Part shown: positions 1-4,374 of the stretch, piece by piece
Layout: every line of letters starts with the position of its first letter
Position numbering within the stretch: the stretch's first letter is position 1
DNA from: Desulfovibrio sp.
Lineage (GTDB): Bacteria; Desulfobacterota; Desulfovibrionia; Desulfovibrionales; Desulfovibrionaceae
Length of the DNA: 5,433 bases
Direction of reading: 5' to 3'
Assembly (NCBI GenBank): GCA_003512875.1
Contig: DONZ01000035.1
Span: 1 to 5,433, forward strand
Translations under genes and position numbers: made by a program
Notes under the pieces: generated by a model
Databases searched by the model: none
Seen by the model: only the letters and a program-made list of their open reading frames with translations
What the model was told of the DNA's origin: nothing

Positions 1-174
1 TAATTCCTTTTTTTGCGCTGACGCTTCTTTTCTCGCTTCGTTAATAATGCGTGTCGCCAAATCTTTGGCGTCGCCCAAGCGTTTGGCTGTCACCCTGTTT
101 TGTATGAAACAGCCGGCAACGATACCGACAATAGCAGTGAGAATAATACTGACGGATAATGAGATTATATACAT
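1..174 (-). CDS. rny: Ribonuclease Y, N-terminal fragment (3' part beyond window)
   Basis: RNase Y is a membrane-anchored endoribonuclease that starts decay and processing of many mRNAs. Only the first 58 codons are inside the window. Translated from the ATG at 174, the protein starts MYIISLSVSI and has one hydrophobic segment at about residues 3-25. A basic and charged helix follows (TAKRLGDAKDLATRIINEAR), which is the typical RNase Y layout of a TM anchor leading into a long coiled coil with repeated 'A..EA.kea' patterns. The KH and HD catalytic domains lie off the window, so the call rests on the N-terminus and on position. The start is supported by an AGAGGA sequence 4 bases upstream. The gene lies after 6S RNA and a terminator. 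No convincing promoter is visible between that terminator and the start codon. It was missed as an ORF because it is truncated by the window edge. Confidence 0.85.
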   Translation of the reverse strand, partial: MYIISLSVSIILTAIVGIVAGCFIQNRVTAKRLGDAKDLATRIINEARKEASAQKKEL

Positions 175-178
175 TTTT

Positions 179-184
179 TCCTCT
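179..184 (-). promoter_or_regulatory. Shine-Dalgarno sequence of rny
   Basis: On the minus strand AGAGGA lies 4 bases before the ATG at 174. It fixes the start of the truncated rny reading frame, for which the rest of the protein cannot be seen. Confidence 0.7.
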
Positions 185-200
185 TTATAAAAAAGCCTTT

Positions 201-231
201 AAAAAATAAAATCAAGCGGTAATGCTTGATT
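201..231 (-). terminator. Rho-independent terminator after 6S RNA
   Basis: On the minus strand a perfect 7-bp stem (ATCAAGC / GCTTGAT, arms at 230-224 and 217-211) surrounds the loop ATTACC. The pair A231-T210 extends it to 8 bp. The stem runs directly into TTTATTTTTT (210-201). This is a classic intrinsic terminator shape. It would end the zapB-zapA-6S transcript about 50 bases after the mature 6S RNA and only about 27 bases before the rny start codon. Confidence 0.8.
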
Positions 232-279
232 GCTGGCGTATTGCAAGGGTATTTAACAGATAAGGGAAGATTTAATGTG

Positions 280-456
280 AAACCCCAAGATGCCGTGACC
301 AATAAGGGCACGTGACCTGGCTTGCCAGGGTGGGAATATCAGCAAAACTTCAGGCTTCCTTGCGGCAAGGCATGCACACCATTTTGTCTATCAACTCCCT
401 AAAATCGCTTGTACGGCCGGCACCATTGAATTGCAACACGTACACCTCAGGGGATA
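280..456 (-). ncRNA. ssrS: 6S RNA (ends approximate)
   Basis: 6S RNA binds the housekeeping sigma-factor RNA polymerase holoenzyme by imitating an open promoter, and is released by synthesis of a short product RNA. The RNA here would be about 175 nt, the usual size. On the minus strand the two ends pair: CCCC (453-450) with GGGG (286-283), one bulged U at 449, then GAGGUG (448-443) with CAUCUU (292-287) including two G.U pairs. The 5' CCUGAGGUG and the 3' GGCAUCUUGGGG resemble the ends of E. coli 6S RNA (CUGAGAUG... and ...GGCAUCUCGGAG). An apical hairpin CCTTG-CCG-CAAGG lies at 370-358. A side hairpin CCTGGC-AA-GCCAGG lies at 329-316, on the 3' side as in other 6S RNAs. The location directly after zapA is the conserved 6S context in proteobacteria. 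No separate promoter is convincing, so it may be processed from the zapA transcript. Exact ends cannot be read from sequence alone. Confidence 0.85.
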
Positions 457-464
457 TATTTCAA

Positions 465-484
465 ATAATCCTATTGCGGATTAT
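465..484 (-). repeat. Inverted repeat across the zapA stop codon, just before 6S RNA
   Basis: A perfect 7-bp inverted repeat, ATAATCC-GCAATA-GGATTAT, has arms at 484-478 and 471-465 on the minus strand. The zapA stop codon TAG (473-471) lies at the loop and second-arm boundary. The hairpin ends about 10 bases before the 6S RNA 5' end. Only TTTGAAATATAT follows it, so it is a poor terminator. It could instead be a processing or stability element separating zapA mRNA from 6S RNA. That role is inferred; only the repeat is seen. Confidence 0.45.
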
Positions 485-752
485 CAGGAATACAATCATC
501 TATTTTTTTCAGCAAAGAAATAAGGAAAGTATTCAGGTTCTTAGCCTTGTCTTTTTGCTGCAATAAATCATCAGTAATACCTAAGAGCAAAATCGCCAAT
601 AATCTGTCACGAGTGAGATTACCGCCATGTACTTTTAGTTCTTCATAAAGGCTTTGCGCGTATTCATGGGCTTTTTGAACCCGTTCGCCGCTTGCTTCGG
701 TTTTGAACGATACGTTCACCAGGTCAAAAGCATTGAGATTATATTCTTGCAT
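471..752 (-). CDS. zapA: Cell division protein ZapA
   Basis: ZapA is a small cytoplasmic protein that binds FtsZ and promotes bundling of FtsZ filaments at the division site. The 93-residue length is normal for the family. The first about 45 residues fit the ZapA head domain: a short strand (VNVSFKTEA, residues 12-20), then ERVQKAHEYAQSLYEELK. The segment NLTRDRLLAILLLGITDDLLQQKDK (45-69) matches the family pattern of 'st.r.a.laalnladell..k'. A short coiled-coil-like tail follows (70-85). It starts 9 bases after the zapB-like stop codon and is probably translated from the same mRNA. No Shine-Dalgarno sequence is visible before the ATG at 752 (upstream is ACAATTTTT). The position just before 6S RNA is the conserved zapA-ssrS arrangement and supports both calls. 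Confidence 0.82.
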   Translation of the reverse strand: MQEYNLNAFDLVNVSFKTEASGERVQKAHEYAQSLYEELKVHGGNLTRDRLLAILLLGITDDLLQQKDKAKNLNTFLISLLKKIDDCIPDNPQ

Positions 753-761
753 AAAAATTGT

Positions 762-992
762 TTATTCGGTTAAAACAGTTTCAATTTTTTGCATCAATAC
801 TTCAAGACGTTCTTTCACAAGTTGTACGTTTTGCTGTTCGCTCTTGAGCGTACCAATATATTGAGAACTTTCTTCCAATTTTTGTTCATAAGAGGAAAGC
901 TGCTCTTGCAAAACCGAGTTTTCTGTTCTTAATCTTTCAATTTCCGCAAGTAATGCATCTACACGTTTTTCTAAAAGTTCTAAAAGTTCCAT
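762..992 (-). CDS. zapB: ZapB-like coiled-coil cell division protein
   Basis: A 76-residue protein that is almost entirely a heptad-patterned helix. It begins MELLELLEKRVDALLAEIER, then LRTENSVLQEQLSSYEQKLE, with leucine and isoleucine at a/d positions and no glycine until residue 47. There is no signal peptide or membrane segment. ZapB in other proteobacteria is a coiled-coil protein of about 80 residues that binds ZapA and gathers at the FtsZ ring. Length, composition and position directly upstream of zapA make this the likely role. A low-complexity coiled coil alone cannot prove orthology, so a different short coiled-coil factor is possible. No Shine-Dalgarno sequence precedes the ATG (upstream is AAAAAAAATTT). 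The start is chosen because no other in-frame start lies nearby and the heptads begin at once. Confidence 0.65.
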   Translation of the reverse strand: MELLELLEKRVDALLAEIERLRTENSVLQEQLSSYEQKLEESSQYIGTLKSEQQNVQLVKERLEVLMQKIETVLTE

Positions 993-1003
993 AAATTTTT
1001 TTT

Positions 1004-1009
1004 ATCATA
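1004..1009 (-). promoter_or_regulatory. Possible -10 element (TATGAT) for zapB-zapA-6S transcript
   Basis: TATGAT on the minus strand matches the TATAAT consensus at 5 of 6 positions and ends 11 bases before the zapB ATG. The best -35 at 17-base spacing is AGGCTT, which is poor. If used, the leader would be only about 4-5 bases, which would fit the missing Shine-Dalgarno sequence. A weak candidate only. Confidence 0.25.
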
Positions 1010-1015
1010 GCGAAG

Positions 1016-1061
1016 AATAAAAAGCAAGCCTTGGAAGTGAAATTTCCCAAATTTTCCAAAG
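1016..1061 (-). terminator. Weak candidate terminator after cobS
   Basis: On the minus strand, 9 bases after the cobS stop, CTTTGGAA (1061-1054) can pair with TTCCAAGG (1036-1029), 8 bp with one G.U. Inside lies a second pairing, AATTT / AAATT around GGG. The T-rich tract TTTTTATT (1023-1016) starts about 5 bases after the stem rather than directly after it. The imperfect, A+T-rich interior and displaced tract make strength uncertain. It may partly separate rex-cobS from zapB-zapA-6S. Confidence 0.4.
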
Positions 1062-1069
1062 AAAACATT

Positions 1070-1846
1070 TTATAATGAATGAAAAAGCAGGACAGAAAGA
1101 AATCCCGCCAATTCCCATAAGATGCAATTTGCTCCCAAGAAGTCGCCGTTATAGCCTTTTTCTTTTTGAGCCAAGCGGTATAACGGCAGGGAAAAGAGAA
1201 AAGAAATCGTTGTGCAGATGATGATTAATGAGGCATTAAAGCAAAGGACTGAAAAAATGAAAATAAAAAAATACCATGCCGGCACGGAGCTTTTATTGAA
1301 ATTTTCAAAAAGTATTTTTGAAAGGGAAAATTCTTGGTTTTGAGGTTCGTAAATTTGTGAACAAAAGGGGAGTGTCAATAAGCCCAATCTGCTCCAAAAA
1401 CCGACAAAAATCATTTCTTCCATAAAGGACCAATAACTTTTTTGAGTGATATTTATTTCCAAAATTCGGCTTATGAGAGTCATTCCGAAGAGGAAATAGA
1501 AAATAAGCGCAAGCGCTCCGAAAGAACCTATTCTGCTGTCTTTCAGTATTTTTCTGAACTCTTCTCCTCTTTTGCCGCTTCCAAAAGCGTCGGCAACATC
1601 CGCCAGTCCGTCATGGTGAAGACCTCGGATAAGCAGGCAGCCGCAGAAGAGAAAAACAAGGGCGGAAAGAAGATAATTATTTAAAATTATTTGAAATAAC
1701 AATGAAAAACAGGCGGAAAGAAAAAAAAGAACGGCTCCGACAAACGGATAGCAATATATGCTTTTTTGCATGACCGCATGAGAATATTCTTTGCCTTTCA
1801 CCAGAATGGTTAAAAAAGAAAAGGCAGCATGAAAATATTGTTTCAT
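1070..1846 (-). CDS. cobS: Adenosylcobinamide-GDP ribazoletransferase (cobalamin synthase)
   Basis: CobS is an integral membrane enzyme that joins adenosylcobinamide-GDP and alpha-ribazole (or its phosphate) to give adenosylcobalamin (phosphate), the nucleotide-loop assembly step of vitamin B12 synthesis. Family motifs are clear, numbered from the ATG: RGLHHDGLADVADAF (74-88) with the acidic Mg2+-binding pattern, KDSRIGSFG (102-110), and GYNGDFLGA (231-239, usually GG.TGD.LGA). Several hydrophobic segments lie at about 31-55, 57-73, 109-127, 145-160, 188-205, 206-222 and 240-256. At 258 residues it is of usual length. An in-frame TTG at 1867 would add MLFLQSV. I prefer the ATG at 1846 because MKQYFHAAFSFLTIL matches the family N-terminus (basic residue, then 'a..fLT.lP'). 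Neither start has a Shine-Dalgarno sequence. The gene starts 24 bases after the rex stop and is probably cotranscribed with it. It is distant from most of the B12 pathway, but cobB lies at the other end of the same gene block. Confidence 0.9.
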   Translation of the reverse strand: MKQYFHAAFSFLTILVKGKEYSHAVMQKSIYCYPFVGAVLFFLSACFSLLFQIILNNYLLSALVFLFCGCLLIRGLHHDGLADVADAFGSGKRGEEFRKILKDSRIGSFGALALIFYFLFGMTLISRILEINITQKSYWSFMEEMIFVGFWSRLGLLTLPFCSQIYEPQNQEFSLSKILFENFNKSSVPAWYFFIFIFSVLCFNASLIIICTTISFLFSLPLYRLAQKEKGYNGDFLGANCILWELAGFLSVLLFHSL

Positions 1847-1870
1847 AACTGATTGCAAAAAAAGCAATAT

Positions 1871-2503
1871 TTAGTTTTTGGTTGAAATATTGAACGTCAA
1901 TGAATAAATTTGATGGAAAAAGTCCACATATTCAATATATACGTGGTTCGGAGTCACAATGCGCGCCGAGCTGAAATTCAAAATACCTTTCACTCCCGCT
2001 TCAATGAGCTGGTCGGCGGCTCTTTGAGCGCGTTCCGGCGGGGTTGTGATAATCCCAAGCTCGATACCCAGTTCGGGGACTTTTTCCTGCAAGCGCTTGG
2101 AGCAAAAAATTTCCAATCCGTAAGCGACTTCGCCGATTTTGAAAGGGTCGCAGTCAAAAGCTCCGACAATTCTGATGCCGCGGCGGTTAAATTCTTGGTG
2201 GTTCAATAAAGCACGACCTAAGTTTCCAACGCCGATAAGGGCTGTGCGCCATTCTCTGTTGGCATGAAGGCAGTCTTTAATCGCATCCAAAAGATAATCA
2301 ACATAATAGCCCACCCCACGCACTCCAAACTCACCAAAATACGCTAAATCCTTACGGACTTGGGAAGCATTGACATCACAAGCCGTTGCAAGCGGTTCGG
2401 AGGAAGTAATTTTGATATTGTCTTTTTTCATTGTTTCCAAAACCTGCATATAGGTTGCAAGTCTTTGGATAGTCGCTCTGGGAATATGATCGTATTTTTG
2501 CAT
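1871..2503 (-). CDS. rex: Redox-sensing transcriptional repressor Rex
   Basis: Rex is a homodimeric DNA-binding protein that senses the NADH/NAD+ ratio. NADH binding releases it from operators, derepressing respiratory and fermentative genes; in sulfate reducers the known targets include sulfate activation genes and energy metabolism. The 210-residue length is typical. Residues 1-75 form the winged-helix domain, with the hallmark SQVRKDLAYFGEFG (47-60). Next is a Rossmann domain with TALIGVGNLGRAL (87-99; GxGxxG at 91-96), acidic FD at 116-117, and TPPERAQ (154-160). NFSSA (176-180) sits where the family has NFAP. The last helix, VDFFHQIYSLTF (193-204), corresponds to the domain-swapped C-terminal helix. 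The ATG at 2503 fits the family N-terminus and there is an in-frame stop (TAA) shortly upstream, but no Shine-Dalgarno sequence precedes it (CCCTTTTTTCCACC). It follows atpE after a hairpin. Confidence 0.95.
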   Translation of the reverse strand: MQKYDHIPRATIQRLATYMQVLETMKKDNIKITSSEPLATACDVNASQVRKDLAYFGEFGVRGVGYYVDYLLDAIKDCLHANREWRTALIGVGNLGRALLNHQEFNRRGIRIVGAFDCDPFKIGEVAYGLEIFCSKRLQEKVPELGIELGIITTPPERAQRAADQLIEAGVKGILNFSSARIVTPNHVYIEYVDFFHQIYSLTFNISTKN

Positions 2504-2527
2504 GGTGGAAAAAAGGGCTAAAAGTTA

Positions 2528-2556
2528 AGTACAAAAGGAACAAGTCCTTTTGTACT
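2528..2556 (-). terminator. Hairpin between atpE and rex (terminator or attenuator-like)
   Basis: A perfect 12-bp inverted repeat: AGTACAAAAGGA (2556-2545) and TCCTTTTGTACT (2539-2528) around a 5-base loop CTTGT, read on the minus strand. It starts 8 bases after the atpE stop codon. What follows is TAACTTTTAGCCCTTTTTT, an interrupted T-rich stretch rather than a clean U-tract. Partial termination, 3'-end protection of the atp mRNA, or a processing site are all possible. The repeat itself is certain; the function is inferred. Confidence 0.5.
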
Positions 2557-2564
2557 GTACAGTA
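2553..2564. promoter_or_regulatory. Perfect 12-bp palindrome directly after atpE (candidate operator)
   Basis: TACTGTACAGTA is identical to its own reverse complement and abuts the atpE stop codon (2567-2565), 50 bases before rex. Its last four bases overlap the arm of the 12-bp hairpin. As DNA it has the symmetry of a dimer-binding site. It does not match the known Rex operator shape (TTGTGAA-spacer-TTCACAA). No binding protein can be named from sequence. Confidence 0.35.
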
Positions 2565-2903
<339 letters not shown>

Positions 2904-2914
2904 TTATATTGTTT

Positions 2915-2928
2915 TGGTCAGTTGACCA
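2915..2928 (-). repeat. Short inverted repeat in the atpB-atpE gap
   Basis: TGGTCA-AC-TGACCA, a 6-bp inverted repeat (or 5 bp with a 4-base loop in RNA), lies about 30 bases before the atpE start. A-rich sequence with AAAGGA follows, and there is no T-tract, so it is not a terminator. It could mark an mRNA processing or stability point that lets atpE be made in excess of atpB, or be a protein-binding site. The role is speculative. Confidence 0.35.
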
Positions 2929-2957
2929 TTCCCCACTATTTTAATGGTTCCGCTGTA

Positions 2958-3680
2958 TTAATGGGCGTGTTCAATCGCACCTTTGATATAAATCAAAGAA
3001 AGAACGAATAAAATGAATGCCTGCAAGGTTTTTCCCAAAAGGAAAAGGAAATATAAAGGCACAGTGCCAAGCAGGGCGCCGATATAAATGCTTGCGCCGA
3101 AGCTGAAGAAAATAAGCAGCGTCATTTCTTCGCCGAAGATATTGCCGAACAGACGCAGGGACATGGAAAGAGGACGTGCCAAATGGGAAATAATTTCAAT
3201 AGGAAACATCAGGGGCATAAGGGCTTTGCTGGGACCTGTGAAATGTCCGATATAATGGAAGCCCCATGTTTTGATGCCGAGGTAGTTGTAATAAATGAAA
3301 ACAAATAACGCCACGGAAACCGTCGTATTGAGGTTTGCCGTCGGAGCGTCGAAACCGGGAACAAGTCCGAGCATGTTCATGCTGAAAATATAAAGAAAAA
3401 TTCCAATTAAAAGAGGAACATAACGACGGCCTTTTTCGCCAAGGGAGTCCACGATGAAGTTTTCCAGTCCTCCGATGATGGCTTCAAAAAGCGATTGGGT
3501 CTTTCCCGGAATGAGGGAAATCCTTGATTTAACAAATAAACCGAGCAAAAGAAGGAAAATCATTCCGCACCATGTGAAAAACACATAGGTGGTTTGGACT
3601 TCAGTTCCGCCGATGTTCATCGTATCCATGTTCATAACGGAAGATAACAGAAGCGGATGTGCTAAACCTTGAGCTGCCAT
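2958..3680 (-). CDS. atpB: ATP synthase F0 subunit a
   Basis: Subunit a is the stator membrane protein whose half-channels carry ions to and from the c-ring. The 240-residue protein has an amphipathic N-terminus (MAAQGLAHPLLLSSVM), then membrane segments at about 31-51, 88-109, 118-135, 155-180 and 185-235. The diagnostic block LARPLSMSLRLFGNIFGEE (167-185) contains the essential arginine R176, which faces the c-subunit glutamate. The C-terminal helix has the conserved LGKTLQAFIL (215-224; Q220). E184/E185 after GNIFG and the glycine at 216 correspond to the position pair that is Glu/His in E. coli. The length is typical of non-enteric a subunits. The ATG at 3680 has GAGAGGA 6 bases upstream, and that site overlaps the atpI stop codon, which suggests coupled translation. 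Subunits b and F1 are not nearby, so those genes must be elsewhere. Confidence 0.96.
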   Translation of the reverse strand: MAAQGLAHPLLLSSVMNMDTMNIGGTEVQTTYVFFTWCGMIFLLLLGLFVKSRISLIPGKTQSLFEAIIGGLENFIVDSLGEKGRRYVPLLIGIFLYIFSMNMLGLVPGFDAPTANLNTTVSVALFVFIYYNYLGIKTWGFHYIGHFTGPSKALMPLMFPIEIISHLARPLSMSLRLFGNIFGEEMTLLIFFSFGASIYIGALLGTVPLYFLFLLGKTLQAFILFVLSLIYIKGAIEHAH

Positions 3681-3690
3681 AAATGTCCTC

Positions 3691-4113
3691 TCAAATTTTA
3701 TTATTGCATATCAATAAGATAGGTATCGTCGACATTGGAACGGAAAGTCCTATGCATAAAGCGACAGGGTCGGCATTCCAATGCTTTAAAAATATATATA
3801 ATAAAAATCCGGTTAAGAAAAGCCTTAAATTTGAGGTTAAAATCTGCCCGAAGGGTAAAAGTTTGTCTGTGCTTGTTCCTAACATTTTGGAATTAAAATA
3901 TTTTTGCATAAAAATTGCCATGAAAAAAAAATTCCAAAAAGATAAAATTCCTCCTAAAAAAATCCAGAGAAAAAATGTGCTTTTTGCAATTGTGCATAGG
4001 GCGGCAAGAAAAAGCAGTCCTAACAGGAGCATGTCGAAAAAAATAATTCTTTGAATGGCGGGACTTGTGATATTTTTTTTTATATAGTTTTGAGCGGATG
4101 AAAATATTTTCAT
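3691..4113 (-). CDS. atpI: ATP synthase subunit I-like membrane protein
   Basis: A 140-residue, strongly hydrophobic protein with four predicted membrane segments, at about 25-43, 47-68, 96-112 and 114-135. They are paired as two hairpins with a basic/polar loop between (QKYFNSKMLGTSTDKLLP). This size and topology, and the place between atpZ and atpB, match the ATP synthase subunit I family, whose members help assemble the c-ring or insert subunit a and may affect Mg2+ supply. The family is poorly conserved, so the call rests mostly on topology and context. It starts directly after the atpZ stop (TAA then ATG), with a GGAG site inside the end of atpZ, and its TGA stop lies 10 bases before atpB. 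Translation of the three genes is probably coupled. Confidence 0.72.
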   Translation of the reverse strand: MKIFSSAQNYIKKNITSPAIQRIIFFDMLLLGLLFLAALCTIAKSTFFLWIFLGGILSFWNFFFMAIFMQKYFNSKMLGTSTDKLLPFGQILTSNLRLFLTGFLLYIFLKHWNADPVALCIGLSVPMSTIPILLICNNKI

Positions 4114-4374
4114 TTATTCTCCGTTGTTATCAAGTTCTTCTTGCTTTTTTTGGAGGTATTTCGCATCAATATAAACATTTCTGAACCCTGCGAAAATCCC
4201 CAGAACAACTCCTATGCTCAATCCGATCGGATAGGAATCGAACAGATACGTGTCGCACAGATAGCCAAGCCCTCCTCCCACGAGCGGACCTGACACCATG
4301 TGCAGACCCATGGTCGAGGCTGTTCCGAGCATGCCGAAAAGAGGGTTGCCGTTTTCATTTTTTTTTGTGTTCAT
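4114..4374 (-). CDS. atpZ: AtpZ-type small membrane protein of the ATP synthase operon
   Basis: An 86-residue protein with a charged N-terminus (MNTKKNENGN) and two membrane segments, at about 20-40 and 49-64. The first carries the glycine pattern GPLVGGGLGYLCD (29-41). The second reads PIGLSIGVVLGIFAGFRNVY. A charged C-terminal tail ends KKQEELDNNGE. This matches the AtpZ/AtpI-like family found at the head of many F0 operons, proposed to act with AtpI in assembly or in Mg2+/Ca2+ uptake. It overlaps the end of cobB by four bases (ATGA at 4374-4371), with AAAGGA upstream of the ATG, so it is likely translated by coupling to cobB. Its own function is not established beyond the family. Confidence 0.8.
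   Translation of the reverse strand: MNTKKNENGNPLFGMLGTASTMGLHMVSGPLVGGGLGYLCDTYLFDSYPIGLSIGVVLGIFAGFRNVYIDAKYLQKKQEELDNNGE

Noticed and set aside
312..566. Plus-strand 84-codon ORF
   Set aside because: It is antisense to 6S RNA and the end of zapA, shows no protein-family pattern, and is explained by the minus-strand features.
1353..1369. TTTGTGAACAAAAGG as a Rex operator
   Set aside because: Only one TTGTGAA half-site is present, the second half is absent, and it lies inside cobS coding sequence.
1442..1684. Plus-strand 80-codon ORF
   Set aside because: Lies wholly antisense to cobS, whose motifs are clear; low-complexity charged sequence with no recognisable domain.
1865..1867. TTG as the cobS start codon
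   Set aside because: It adds MLFLQSV through a T-run and inverted repeat, has no Shine-Dalgarno sequence, and the ATG at 1846 gives the usual family N-terminus.
1910..2209. Plus-strand 99-codon ORF
   Set aside because: Antisense shadow of the rex Rossmann domain.
2553..2564. TACTGTACAGTA as a LexA box
   Set aside because: LexA half-sites of this type need a spacer; here the halves are fused and rex is not an SOS gene.
3683..4054. Plus-strand 123-codon ORF, basic and lysine-rich
   Set aside because: Antisense to the atpI-like gene; lysine richness mirrors phenylalanine/leucine codons of the membrane segments.
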